Of a stretch of 64,000 bases of DNA, positions 1 through 11,340 are shown piece after piece. Positions within the stretch are counted from its first letter, which is position 1, and the number at the start of each line of letters is the position of its first letter. Location of the stretch: NCBI GenBank assembly GCA_020744225.1, contig JAGMWG010000027.1, positions 1 to 64,000 on the forward strand, written 5' to 3'. The stretch is from Paraphoma chrysanthemicola (taxonomy: Eukaryota > Ascomycota > Dothideomycetes > Pleosporales > Phaeosphaeriaceae). The notes beneath the pieces were generated by a model that was given only the letters and a program-made list of their open reading frames with translations, searched no databases and was not told the origin of the DNA. A program made the translations under genes and the position numbers.

Positions 1-1681
1 CTAGAGCAACTTATAGCCGTATAGCTAGTCGCTTCTGTACCTTAGTCTAGCAGAAGAGCTTACGTATGTTCTTTATTATATCTACTGCTTTTGCGTAACT
101 TTAATATTATTAGTAACGCCTAATGCTATTGCACTTACTGTCGCTATTACTATTACTTTTGCGTCTAGAAATTAAACCCGTACTATTGCTCTTCTTACTA
201 CTGTTAGTAGTAACGCTGTTACTATTAATATTATTGTCTTAACGAGCTCTTATCTGCGTAATTCTACTCTCCTTATCTGCGATAATGCGAAGAAAGTAGT
301 AGATAAACTTAACTATGTAGCTCACATACTAGGCTTAACTCTCTAGGTTCTACAGTTAAGTAATTGGCTACTAATTAACCTCGTATTGTTTTGCACTCTT
401 TAGCTATTGTCGCGTCTTGTGTGTAAGTGTCGACAAGCTCTTAACGCTTCTTTTAACTAGTAGCTCTATTAGCTTAGTAGCCTGCTTTAGCTTTACCTTA
501 TTCGCGTTAGGTAGTTAAATCTAATACGCAAGATGCATTTGGTTCCGTTTTACAAGATGCTCTAGCTACCTAGTCTACTTAAACTAGCTAGTTCGGTCTG
601 TCTTTGCTGCCTCCGCGTCTATAACCTGCGCCTTTTCTTCCTCTAACTGCTTCGTCTCACTCTAACTAGTAAGTAGCTTGTTTACCTTATCTTGCACCTT
701 AACTACAGCAGACGGCTTATTCTCATTATTAGCTTTATTAACTACAAAGTATTACTACAGCTTACTAGTTTAGAAGAACGTCTGCACCTTAACTTCTGTA
801 TAGAACTTACTTGTATTATCTATCTATTGCAGCTTATAATACTTCTTGTAGTGTATCTAGAAGCTAACTTTGTTAATAGAAATATGATCGCAGTCTGTAT
901 TAGTGCATTAATACCTACTTAGCAGCTTTCTAAGCTCTTAAATCAGCTGCCTTATTAGTAATAGTAAGCGTACCTAATTAGCTTTTTTGATTATAGCCTA
1001 GCTATACTGCTTAATAATTGCTCTCTGCTCTTTAGCTACTACAGCGTAGTAGTCGCGAAGATGTAAATTAAGATTCTGTATACTTGTCGTGTATTCTAGA
1101 CAGACGAGCACTACATACTCGTGTAGATAATAGAAGTACTTTTCTGCATTATCTACAGTAAGAGTACTTACATTACTACGTATCTTCTATCGTCTTAGCA
1201 AATTCTGTAAATAGATAGTGCTTAGTGCTGTAAGCTGTGCCTTAAAGCAACCTTCTATATTTTCTCTACAGTTAATAATTTCATATAAAAATAGCCTTAG
1301 ACTATGCTAAGTAAGCGCTAAATTCAAATAAAGCTGCTGCTGCCCCTTTTCTAGATGTAAGTTTTGTTATTACTCTGCTAAAATGTAACCATTGTAATAG
1401 AGCTGCGTAATCTGCATTCGCGGCAGAACTTTGCTAACCTTTATAAAACTTAACGTAACTAATCTAGCTGCAACTACAACAGTTATTTAAATATATAAAG
1501 TAATTACTCTACTATAGTAACTGCTGCGAATAACTTTCTTATATATTTCGAAGCAATCTTACTAACATTAACGAACCTTTTGCATATAGGTAATCGCGTA
1601 CGTTTTTTTACTACTTTCGCTTAGCGTAATAGTAGCACTAGCTAATTTCGGCACATAATAGGCCTAATAGTTAGCCTTCTC

Positions 1682-1912
1682 TTAGTAAGAAAGTAGCTTC
1701 TTAACACTAAGTACTCTTACGCAGTAGATTATACCTGCAAGTATATACGAATAGTGCTTTGCCTCACGTAAGCAGTTTATCTTAGAGTTAATACCTAGCA
1801 CGGCTAGAAAGTAAATTAAGCTACTACTAAATAGTCTATCGCTAACGGGCTTGAAGATAAACAACGCCAGCGCCTTAAGCAGTGCCTCTATCTAAGTATT
1901 AGTGTCTTTTTT
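1682..1912 (-). pseudogene. Downstream fragment of the same repeat protein
   Basis: The minus strand has about 75 codons without a stop. They contain FKPVSDRLFSS and YFLAVLGIN followed by YSYILAGIIYCVRVLSV, a hydrophobic, conserved-looking segment of the type seen in the middle of long fungal repeat proteins associated with helicase-like mobile elements. A stop then follows at TAG/TAA positions that were probably CAG/CAA. It lies between the two tandem copies and is best read as part of the same degraded coding element. It has no start codon or promoter of its own. Confidence 0.4.
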
Positions 1913-2544
1913 GTCTAGAGCAACCTATAGCTGTATAGCTAGTCGCTTCTGTATCTTAGTTTAACAGAAGAGCTCGCGTGTATTCTTTATTATATCCACC
2001 GCTTTTGCGTAACCTCGACGTTGTTAGCAACAGCTGATGCTGTTACTTTTGCTGTCGCTATTGCCGTTACTCTCGCGTCTAGAAATCGAACCCGTACTAT
2101 TGCTATCCTCGCTACTCTTAGTAGTAACGCTGTTACTGTTAATATTATTGTCTTAACAAGCTCTTATCTGCGTAATTCTGCTCTTCTCATCTGCAATAAT
2201 GCGAAGAAAGTAGTAGACAAACTTAACTATATAGCTCGTATACTAGACTTAACTCTCTAGGTTTTGCAGTCGAGTAATTGGCTGCTAATTAATCTTATAT
2301 TATTTTACACTCTTTAGCTATTGTCGCATCTCGTGTGCAAGCGTTAATAAGCTCTTAACACTTCTTTTAACAAGCAGCTCTGTTAGCTTAGCAGCCTGCT
2401 TTAGCTTTACTTCGTGCACGCTAGGCAGTTAAATCTAATGTGTGAGATGCATTCAGTTTCGTTTTGCAAGATGCTCTAGCTACCTAGTCTGCTTAAACTA
2501 GCCAGTCCTGTCTGTCTTTGCCGCCTCCGCGTCTATAACCTGTG

Positions 2545-2820
2545 TCTTTTCTTCTTCTAGCTGCTTTGTCTTACTCCAACTAGCAAGTAGCTTGTCTACC
2601 TTATCTTGCACCTTAACTACGGCGGATAGCTTATTCTTATTGTTAGCTTTATTAACTACAAAGTATCGCTGCAACCTACCTGTCTAGAAGAACGTCTACA
2701 CCTTAACTTCTGTATAGAGCTTACTTATATTACCTACTTATCGCAGCTTGTACTCTTTCTTGCAGTATGTCTAAAAGATAACTTTGTTAATAGAGATATA
2801 ATCACAGTCTATATTAGTGC
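2545..2820 (-). pseudogene. RIP-ruined frame resembling a multicopy fungal finger-type repeat protein
   Basis: One minus-strand frame reads as a protein with several stops, each explained by CAA/CAG to TAA/TAG change. It keeps a spaced C...YC...Y pattern, a QTFF-like motif, then a charged, probably coiled-coil stretch rich in K, E and Q. The equivalent in the left tandem copy is at about 631-906 and is equally broken. The layout reminds me of the large multicopy fungal proteins with a degenerate C2H2/DUF3505-like region that sit in transposon-rich or subtelomeric DNA. This identification is from memory of family shape only and is tentative. The protein would be non-functional. Confidence 0.35.
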
Positions 2821-3320
2821 ATTAATATCTACTTAGCGGCTTTCTAAGCTCTTTAATCGGCCTCCTTATTAGTAACAGTAAGCGCACCTAATTAGCTTTT
2901 TCGATTATAGTCTAGCTATACTACTTAACAATTACTCTCTACTCTTTAGCTAGTACAGCGTAGTAGTCGCGAAGATGTAAGTTAAGATTTTGTACACCTA
3001 TTACGTGTTCTAGACAGATAAGCACTGTATACTCGTAAAGATAGTAGAAGTACTTTTCTATATTATCTACAGTAAGAGTACTTACTTTGCTACATATCTT
3101 CTGTTGCCTTAACGAGTTCTGCGAACAAGTAGTAATCTTAGTTACTAGCTGTGCTTTAAAGTAATCTTCTATATTTCTCTATAGTTAATGCTTTTGTGTA
3201 GCGATGTGTTAAGTGTATAGCCTACGCTAGGTAAGCGCTGTCTTTAAATAAAGCTGCTGAAGCCTCTTTTCTAAATATAAGTTCTATTATTACTCTGCTA
3301 AAATATAACTGTTGTAATAG

Positions 3321-3922
3321 GCTGCGTAATCTGCGTTTGTAGTAGAACTTTGCTAACTCTTATAAATACAACGAAACTTACCTAGCTACAACTACCTAGT
3401 TATTCTAATGCATGAAGCAATAACTCTACTATTACGACTAATGCGAATAACTTTCTTATACAGATTAAAGCAATCCTACTAATATTAACGAACCTTTTGT
3501 ATATAGCTATTCGCGTGCTGTTTTGTCTGCTTTCGCTTAGCATAATAGTAGCGCTAGCTAATTTTGGCACATAATAGGCCTAAATAGTCGCGTCGTCTCA
3601 GTCAGGCCTGAATAGTCGCGTCATCTTAGTTAGGCTACGTAATCTACGTTTACAGCAGAACTTTGCTAACTCTTATAAATATAATGAAACTTACCTAGCT
3701 ATAACTATATAGTTATTCTAATACATAAAGCAATAACTCTACTATTATGACTAATGTAAACAACTTTCTTATATAGATTAAAGCAATTCTACTAATATTA
3801 ATAAACCTTTTGCATATAGCTATTCGCGTACTATTTTATCTACTTTCGCTTAGCGTAATAGTAGCGCTAGCTAATTTTAGCACATAACAGGCCTAAATGG
3901 TCGCGTTATCTTAGTTAGGTTA
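3321..3922. repeat. Local tandem repeat, about 313 bp period, two copies
   Basis: The segment starting gctgcgtaatctgcg at 3321 recurs from about 3634 (gctacgtaatctacg) and stays collinear through ...cataacaggcctaaatggtcgcg near 3905. The copies differ mostly by transitions, consistent with RIP. The junction carries the short doublet aatagtcgcgtc. The copies repeat the right end of the larger 1.91 kb unit, so the array was rearranged before or during decay. Confidence 0.75.
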
Positions 3923-3929
3923 CTAAGTA

Positions 3930-4427
3930 TATATTATATTTATAAATAATTATTTATACTCTATAATATTAAACTTTAGTCTATTTATTATATATAGTAG
4001 TATAAATACGTCTTTTCTTTTACTTATAACATAACTAAACGCGTAGTTAGTATTTATAACTACTAATTATTATCTTAGATTATTTCTAAACTTAGTTACT
4101 TAGAGTTTTATAGCTATATTTACTTTACTCTTATCTAGAATACTAAACTCTAACACTATAAACTATATATTATATATAGCTATAAAACAGCTAGAGTATA
4201 TAATATAATACACTAATTAATATACTTTAATTTAGAGTAAATTAGTCTATAGAAACCTAATAATACTAGCTTCTAAAGATAATAATATAGAGCTTACGTA
4301 CTTAAATTTACGCTAGAATATAAATATTATGTCTCTAACTAAAAATTTCTAAAAACGATATCTAGAGCTAAGTATTATTAGAGCTCTAGAATAGAAATAT
4401 CTAAGCGTTAGATAAGTATAGCACTAG
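3930..4427. other. Extremely A+T-rich, gene-free stretch
   Basis: Almost pure A/T with abundant TA steps and no open frame of interest on either strand. I see nothing else in it. It is likely RIP-exhausted repeat DNA. Confidence 0.7.
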
Positions 4428-4690
4428 CTTTTACTAAGTTATATACTAACTTTTACTAAGTTATATACTAACTTTTACTAAGTTATATACTAACTTTTAC
4501 TAAGTTATATACTAACTTTTACTAGGTTATATACTAGCTTTTACTAAGTTACGCGCTAACTTTTACTAGGTTATACACTAGCTTTTACTAAGTTATTTAC
4601 TAGCTTTTACTAGGTTATATACTAACTTTTACTAGATTATATACTAACTTTTACTAGATTATACACTAGCTTTTACTAGTGTTTACACTA
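4428..4690. repeat. 22-bp minisatellite, about 12 units
   Basis: The core ttttactaagttatatacta recurs with a strict 22-bp spacing (starts near 4428, 4450, 4472, 4494 and so on to 4670). The left units are nearly identical and the right units vary (aggttatac, agattatat). The gradient from identical to diverged units suggests recent expansion or homogenisation at the left side. It lies inside the A+T-rich block. Confidence 0.9.
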
Positions 4691-5114
4691 ATACATAAGC
4701 TAGTTTTTTAATACTTTTATAGTAAAAGTTAGTATTCTAATAATATTAGCTAGGTAAGCTTCTTTAAGTTAGGCTAGTAATTACGTTAGGTAAGCTTACT
4801 AGTGCGTTAGTTGCGCAGCGTTGTTTAAGAGACATTAAACGTCTAGATAGTAGCTCTCTTAGTCTTTAAATTAACGCTTATTAAGAGATAATAGAGTAAG
4901 CTGTATATTAGCTTTAGATAAGTGTAACAGAGTTTGTTAAGGTTAAGGCATAACTAATTAAAGTTAGAAGGCTACTCAAAGTTAGTGGGGTAGACGCCTT
5001 ACTTGTATAGACGCCTCGCTTGTAAAACACGTTAAAAGTTAGAAAAGGTCTATGTTGTTCTAAACTGTACGCTAAAACACTCTTAAATAGTAAGAATACG
5101 TATACAAAAGAAAG
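4691..5114. other. A+T-rich border between the repeat block and the first gene
   Basis: Moderately A+T-rich sequence with degraded short repeats (variants of gttaggtaagctta, and acgcctcgcttgta/acgccttacttgta near 4990-5020). No gene is seen. It ends exactly where the next coding region ends on the minus strand, so the gene's 3' untranslated region probably lies in it. Confidence 0.5.
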
Positions 5115-6476
5115 CTAGTGTGGAGCATCGAGAGCATTCTTCTCGTGCAAGTACTGGAACAGGTGCTTCGCCTTCTTGATCCGATACCTGGTTGCAAATG
5201 GTGACAAAGCCTTCATCAAGATCAGCCAGCCTGCAAGCGTCGGCAGAGTGTAATGCATCTTGTTGACAGCGCCCGACGTAATAATCGTGGTGATGGTCTG
5301 ATACCAATGCAGCGACGGGAATAAGTAATTGATGCGATACCAGTTGTTGAGGAGCTCTGGTGCACCCAGGGCAGCAGCGACGTTGAAAATAACCCAGGTT
5401 AGGAAACAAAACGTGACAAACGCAATGGGCACAAAGCCAGTAATAACATCCAAGACATCGAAGCTGATCATGGCAAACACCCAGGTGGTGGCCCAGGCTG
5501 CGAAAAACATCTTTGCGTCCAAGTGGTAGGAGCCACGGAATGCGTACATCCAGCCTGTGGAGCAGAGACCACAAACGAGAGGCCAGAAGACGCTCCAGAA
5601 AAGCCGGGCGTAGATGTGCATGTTGACATCGTAGGCGGCGTAGAGATGCATACCGTTGCATATACCGTTCCAAGCCATGATGAAGAAAAATTGCATTAGG
5701 ATTGGAAAGACTGCCCCAATGGTGTTGATGAAGACTTTATCGTCCATGTCACTAAAATTATGGGTCGATGCACTGGCGCCGACAGCTCGTGCTGGAGTCG
5801 TCAGCGCACTCAGCGCTACGGTTGTGTTTGCGAATTCGCCGCTGACAAGTTTGGGTCTGATAAATTGTGCGCTGAATATCCCGGCAGCTGCGCTTGCGGT
5901 AGTAATGGTTGATGACTGAATACTACTGGCATATAGCGTGTAGTATCTGGCTGTCAAGAGATAGTAGGTGTAGACATCGCTAGGATCGTATGAAGCGGTG
6001 GTGCCGTTAGCCGCTGCCTCAAATCGAGCCGTTGCTCCCGGTTGGACGACAATCGCGGCCCAGTACTTCCCATCGAAGACATCCTGCCTGATCTGATCTG
6101 GTGATATTGACGAGGTATCGACGTTGACGTAGGTTGGGAACTCGTAGGATTGATTGTTCGCCGCTGCCGCAATCTGCAGTGCTGTACCGAAGTCATCACC
6201 ATCGAAGTCAGCAAGGGCAACTTTCGCCCGCTTGACGTATTCGCCTTGATGGTGGAAGAGACCAAAGATGTGGGATGCGTTGATCCAAAAAATAGCAATG
6301 ATCATAACGGCCGCAGGGATCAAAGCCTTCATCATGTCCACTGCGGTAGCCTTGGGTTTGGGGCCATTTGTTCCCGTTCTCGTTATTGTCATCTCCACTG
6401 CAACATCCTCATCGTCTGACGAGGCCCGACCCGTGCCGACATAGGGGGCATGCATCGAGCGTCTGCTTTCTGGCAT
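5115..6476 (-). CDS. DUF3533 / Sng1-family integral membrane protein
   Basis: Intronless 453-aa protein with an ATG at 6476. The layout fits the DUF3533 (Sng1, nitrosoguanidine-resistance) family: a polar N-terminus of about 45 residues, one membrane segment at about 48-70 (LIPAAVMIIAIFWINASHIFG), a long extracytoplasmic domain with ADFDGDDFG and ATARFEAAANGT, then five or six membrane segments from about residue 245 to 420. A short basic tail (RYRIKKAKH) ends it. Yeast Sng1 is linked to resistance to nitrosoguanidine and other toxic compounds at the plasma membrane; the biochemical role is not settled. The stop lies about 25 bp from A+T-rich repeat DNA, yet the frame shows no stop-type RIP damage. 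I am fairly sure of the family, not of the substrate. Confidence 0.85.
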   Translation of the reverse strand: MPESRRSMHAPYVGTGRASSDDEDVAVEMTITRTGTNGPKPKATAVDMMKALIPAAVMIIAIFWINASHIFGLFHHQGEYVKRAKVALADFDGDDFGTALQIAAAANNQSYEFPTYVNVDTSSISPDQIRQDVFDGKYWAAIVVQPGATARFEAAANGTTASYDPSDVYTYYLLTARYYTLYASSIQSSTITTASAAAGIFSAQFIRPKLVSGEFANTTVALSALTTPARAVGASASTHNFSDMDDKVFINTIGAVFPILMQFFFIMAWNGICNGMHLYAAYDVNMHIYARLFWSVFWPLVCGLCSTGWMYAFRGSYHLDAKMFFAAWATTWVFAMISFDVLDVITGFVPIAFVTFCFLTWVIFNVAAALGAPELLNNWYRINYLFPSLHWYQTITTIITSGAVNKMHYTLPTLAGWLILMKALSPFATRYRIKKAKHLFQYLHEKNALDAPH

Positions 6477-8349
6477 TGGGAATTGAGTTGAAGATTAGAA
6501 TTAAACACAGGAATAGACGTTGATAGGTGGTCTGGTTGTAAGAAATAAAAGGTTACCGGCAAGCAATTATAAACACGAGTCAAATAGAGAAATGCGTATC
6601 CACGCCGCCCACGTCGCGCTCAAGACGACATTTCGTCCGCTACCTCGTACGAGGACTCTGTTGCCGGTAGGATGAAGTTGCCCAGCCGAGGGCGACCCGC
6701 ACAGACCACAAAGCCTAGATTGGATACACCACAAGCAGCTGAATCCCTACCTGCTCGTCCAGTCTACAAAGGATGGATCTCATGAAAAATAAAATGTGGC
6801 CTTCGAGAAAAAACTTTGTTGTTTATTCAGTCTTCATTGTGCGCAATAGATAGAGTTTTTCTCAGCTAGAATGCCTGTGATGCGAGTCGACTTGCAATGT
6901 GAATGGGCACAAACGGGCCGACCTCAGCTGGTAGAAATTGTGTCGGTATATCGGCGGTATGAACACCGATCAGCCCATGGCATAAACTTTCCACTTCATC
7001 GGAGACACCGGCGATCGAAGCGAAACCTATGGACGAATTGACCGCAGTAAAACTACCACAGGCACTATGTGCAGCTTTGGGCTAGATCTGTCGAACGAAT
7101 AACTGCAGAAGAGAGCCGGTTATCACACCAGTTGGAGCAAAGAAAGAGCATCGCTAGAGCCGTAGGTCAAGAGAATCAGAGAATCACATGACCTCGGCGG
7201 TCGTGGTGCCACCATTGCCGAAGATATACACAACGTATCACGCATGTCCGTGCGTAGAAGGCGTGCAGAAGGTGTGCAGAAGTCGTACACCTTGCAGCAA
7301 TTTTCGGCGCGCAAAAAGGTCAGACGGTTTGATCTCGTCTGACAGCCAGCACATTCAGTTCGCATCTGGCGGAATAATCCTCAGACTAAATCTCCATATT
7401 GGTCATGGGAAAACAATTTCCTTATGTCCGTCCATAGAAGCTTTCAAATGTCATTGTACAGTTGCTCCAAACGGGTTTGTCTGAAATCGGAACGGCATAG
7501 GGATACTGATAGCTAGGACGGCGCGTCGCTTAGTTGTTCTCTGTACCGCGTTGCATTACTTTGGGTATTATGAGTTTAAACTAGGCTTTAAACTTTTTCT
7601 TCTTGAGAGTAATGTTAAAGTACATGCTGGGAGGCAGATCTCAGTCAACAACTTGAATGAATAAGGTCACGTTTTCTGGGCTCCGCCTAAATGACTAGAG
7701 TAGGCGGTTAGATGGCGCAATACGCGGTTGTCTAGAATAGCGTTGTTCCTCGGAGGTGGTGTTAGCAACAGCCCAGAGCAATGAGGTTCGCATAGGGTAA
7801 GGTGCCCAGGCCGAAGAAATAAACGTGATTAGATGAAAGAACTAGTAGAATGGGGTTGAGCCAAATGTCGCGACTCGGCTCTCGGTCCTCGGAGTTTAGG
7901 GCAGATACTTCCGACCTACTGTAGCCATGTGAAGAAGGCACACGCGCGGGGGATAAGAGACGAGTGAAAATCTCCGCCTCTTCGGCCTTCCTGGAACTAT
8001 CCAAGCTTTTATCCCCTCTTCTCCCCCTGTAAAAGTTATTGAAATAAAAAGAAACGGCCCCGGCGCTCGGCAGTCGGGGTCTAGAATACACCGAAGCGCC
8101 GGTGACGACATAGTCCTGGTAGTCTTGCTGTGCGACTGCCACCGGACGCATCGTATCGTGAGTCTCTTGAGAAGACAGATAATAAAGGACGCACGCTGTG
8201 CGTGTTTTGATACATAACGAAGAAGGGATCCAGCTCCTCCGACTTTTCAAGTCCTAATCGAGACGTTCAGTTCAATCTACATCGTCTTTAAATAAGCCAA
8301 AAGCTCCTCACAATTTACATAAACTCACACGCCATTCATTTATTCAGAT
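6477..8349. other. Intergenic region between divergent genes
   Basis: 1.87 kb separates the minus-strand Sng1-like gene from the plus-strand aldehyde dehydrogenase, so it should hold both promoters. A TATA-like tctttaaataag lies near 8284-8295, about 55 bp before the aldehyde dehydrogenase ATG. Short open frames exist on both strands but look non-coding, with low-complexity composition and no recognisable motifs. No RNA gene was recognised. Confidence 0.5.
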
Positions 8350-9937
8350 ATGGCTACGGATAACAGCTCCTCTAGTGATCCCGTCGCCGCCGGGACGAAG
8401 GAAGACCGACTCTTCATCAACGGCGAATTCGTTGCCTCGGTCTCTGGCAAAAGATTTCAAGTCATTAACCCAACCACGGAGGAGGTATCTGCCTCCATCT
8501 ACGAGGCAGAGGTCGAAGACGTAGACCTCGCTGTCGATGCTGCAAAGGCTGCCTCTCCCGCGTGGTCGGCTCTCTCAGCTGAAGCAAGATGTGAATTTCT
8601 GGTTAAAATTGCCGATGAGCTTGAAAATTATGAGGACCTGTTCATCCACGCAGAAACAATCACGATGGGGTCGCCACAACAAGGAAGCCGATGTACGAGC
8701 CCTCCTAATCTCCTCCTGATCCCCCTTGTTCTTGTCGAGTCTATCAAGGCTCCTACCCATCCCCTCCTCGGTGCCCTACTGATCAAGATGCACAGTTGCC
8801 ATAGGCATGGCCAAACGATATCTGAGATATTATGCTAACAAGGCCATCGACGTGACGGGTGAGACGTCGCTTAATACGCCTGAATACATCAACCTATCAG
8901 TTCGTCAACCATACGGTGTCTGCGGAGGCATAGTCCCCTGGAACGCCCCTTTGTTCATGGTCGTCAACAAGGTCGGCCCAGCCTTGGCCGCTGGCAACAC
9001 CATGGTGCTCAAGTCGTCAGAGAAGTCTCCACTTCCCGCCATCTTGTTCGCCTCTCTGTGCCGAAAGGTCGGTCTGCCCAAGGGCGTCCTGAACATCCTG
9101 AACGGGTTTGGTCAGCCTTGCGGCGAGGCCATCAGCAAGCACATGGATATTAGGAAGATCTCGTTTACGGGGTCCGTCGCTACCGGACGAGCGGTGCAGA
9201 AAGCCGCCAACGAATCCAACTTGAAGAATGTCAGCCTGGAACTCGGCGGCAAGAGCCCTTTGCTTATATTTGACGACGCACCCTTCGAGAAGGCGGTGCA
9301 TTCTGCTAGTTTCTCCATCTTATACAACTCGGGCCAAGTCTGCATGGCCAGTACAAGAATCTACGTGCAGCAAGGGGTTGCTCCCAAGTTTATTGAAGCC
9401 CTCAGAGTGTCCATGAAACAGCTGGGTGTTCCCGGTGATCCTGCGCTCCCCAATACAAAGCGAGGGCCCCAGGTTGACAAGCTGCAGTTTGGCCGAGTCT
9501 TGTCGTACCTCGACCACGCAAAGGAGCGAGGTTATGACATTATTCTCGGCGGAGACAAAGTCGGCAACAAAGGCTATTTTATGGATGCCACCATCGTTCG
9601 CGACGTACCAGAGGACGACAAATTGGTGAGGGAAGAGATCTTCGGTCCCGTGGTTGTGGTCAATACTTTCACCGGCGACGAGGATGAGGTATTGAGGAGG
9701 GCCAACGACACCGAGTTTGGCCTGTACGCCAGTGTCTTTACGAAGGACATATCACGGGCTATGAGAGTGGCCAAGGCGCTCGAGGCCGCAGCGGTCGGTG
9801 TTAACTGCGCCAGCCCTTACATGGCCATTGATATGCCCATGGGTGGGTGGAAGCAGAGTGGTATGGGTGGCAGGGACTTCAGCAAGCACTGCTTGGAGGA
9901 TTGGACCGAGTTAAAGAGTGTCTTTATCTCTTTGTAA
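8350..9937 (+). CDS. NAD(P)-dependent aldehyde dehydrogenase
   Basis: Two exons, 8350-8692 and 8796-9937, give 494 aa, the normal ALDH length. The intron uses donor gtacga and acceptor cacag; an alternative acceptor 9 nt later (catag) is also in frame. ALDH superfamily signatures are clear: PWNAPLFM (cofactor fold), FTGSVATGR, the catalytic-glutamate motif LELGGKSP, the nucleophile motif GQVCMAST, and EEIFGPVVVV. It oxidises aldehydes to acids with NAD(P)+. It lacks an evident targeting peptide and is probably cytosolic. The substrate cannot be told; the sequence resembles fungal ALDHs of general or aromatic/aliphatic catabolism. The A+T-rich island begins about 20 bp after the stop codon. 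Confidence 0.93.
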
Positions 9938-9957
9938 GGGCTATGAATGTGTCGTGT

Positions 9958-11340
9958 TCTGTTAGCGACTCGCGTACTTCTATCTCTCTGTTATATCTTA
10001 GAGAAATTAATTTATTATCTCTTGTCTATACTAAGGTACCTAGAGTAGAGATCTAACTAGAATTAGAGCTAGTTCTAGTTTTGCGTTAAGAATAGAGTAT
10101 ACATCTGTACGCGTTAATATAATTACGTAGCCTAATTCTAGTAAACTTTAAGCTATAAGAGACTATACTTAAGAAGCTATTATACAGGTACACTAAGACT
10201 ATATTTAATATAGAGAAGAGCTATAAAGACCTTAGAGAGCTTTATATATACTAGTCTAGACTCTAATAGCTATAACTACTTATTAAGTAAGATCTCTTAG
10301 TATATAAGATTCTATAAAGAAGCTAGTAATTAGTACTATAAGAAACTATATATAGAACTATTAAGATATTTTAAAAGCTTAATTAGTATACTACGTATAG
10401 TCTTAGATAGATATAAGATATTACGTAAGAAATAGAAGTAAGAGATTAGAGTTAGATAAATATATTCTCTTTACTATATATATATATACTAAGTAAGACT
10501 TAGCTATTCTAAGTAATTTTAGATAGTAAGATACTATAAAGAATTATAGTAAGTACTATAACTATATAGATAGCTTACTAATAAAATACATTAGTTCTTA
10601 TTATTAACTTCTTAGTTATACTATAGTAAATATTAAATTAGAAGTATTTAAAAAATAATAGTATATTAATACTATATTATAGAAACTATTAATTATATAT
10701 TACTAATATTTAAAGTCTATAACTAAGAAGAAGAGTATATAGAACTAATTAAAAATATAATTAGTATAAAAATAATAAACTTAAATTTATTATTATAATT
10801 TATCTAATAATTAAGACTCTTATTTAATAGAGTAACTAATAAACTATAATACTAATATTATTCTTCTAGATTATATAAGCTAGAAGTCTTAGTATAAGTA
10901 GTTAGAAGTTAGATACCTATTATTTAGAATTTAGTATCTTATTAACTTTATAAGTAATACTATACTAAAGATAAAGCTAATCTCTCTAACTATATTAAAT
11001 ACTAAACTATATTAGAGATAAGTAGTAATTAGAAAGAAGTCTTTAGAAAATCTATCTAACTTAACTACTAGTAGATAAACTATACTTAAAAGTAAAATTA
11101 ATTACTATATAATATAACTTAATTTATATAAAGTTATAGTAATAAACTATAAAGAAGAGAAAGTTTCTTCTTAAGAATTTATCTAGCTAGTTAATTAACT
11201 ATAATATACTCTATAAGTAAGTTAGCTACGTAGGTAAGTTAGCTACTCTACTAAGACTATATTAAAATGTACTCTTATAAGAGTCTTTTAATCTTATAGA
11301 GCACTAGTTATAAGTAGTATCGTATTTAGACGTAGACTTT
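9958..11340. repeat. RIP-degraded A+T-rich island
   Basis: About 1.4 kb of TA-rich sequence with almost no G/C and stops in all frames, bounded abruptly on both sides by normal composition. No intact ORF, terminal repeat or target-site duplication could be made out by eye. It is probably a dead transposon copy. The left edge falls immediately after the aldehyde dehydrogenase stop. Confidence 0.7.

Larger units (their letters stand above)
1..3583. repeat. Tandem RIP-degraded repeat, period about 1.91 kb
   Basis: The sequence starting at base 1 (ctagagcaacttatagc...) recurs from about 1914 (ctagagcaacctatagc...). The two stay collinear to about 1670 and 3583 respectively. Differences between the copies are mainly C/T and G/A transitions, which is what repeat-induced point mutation leaves in ascomycete duplications. 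Bases 1671-1913 are the part of the unit seen only once here; the left copy runs off the window. No intact gene remains. Reading the minus strand while ignoring stops gives protein-like frames, listed separately. I infer a tandem array of a fungal mobile or subtelomeric coding element. Confidence 0.8.

Noticed and set aside
2021..2260. 79-aa plus-strand frame in the repeat block
   Set aside because: Val/Ala/Thr/Leu-rich and antisense to the decayed minus-strand frame; no independent evidence.
4428..4690. Considered as a CRISPR-like array
   Set aside because: Units are contiguous without spacers and the organism is a fungus; it is a plain minisatellite.
5083..5673. 196-aa frame overlapping the Sng1-like gene on the same strand
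   Set aside because: A shifted frame of a well-conserved gene; His/Cys/Leu-rich nonsense.
7762..8250. 162-aa minus-strand frame in the aldehyde dehydrogenase promoter region
   Set aside because: No motif, and its position would place it over the presumed promoter of the divergent gene.
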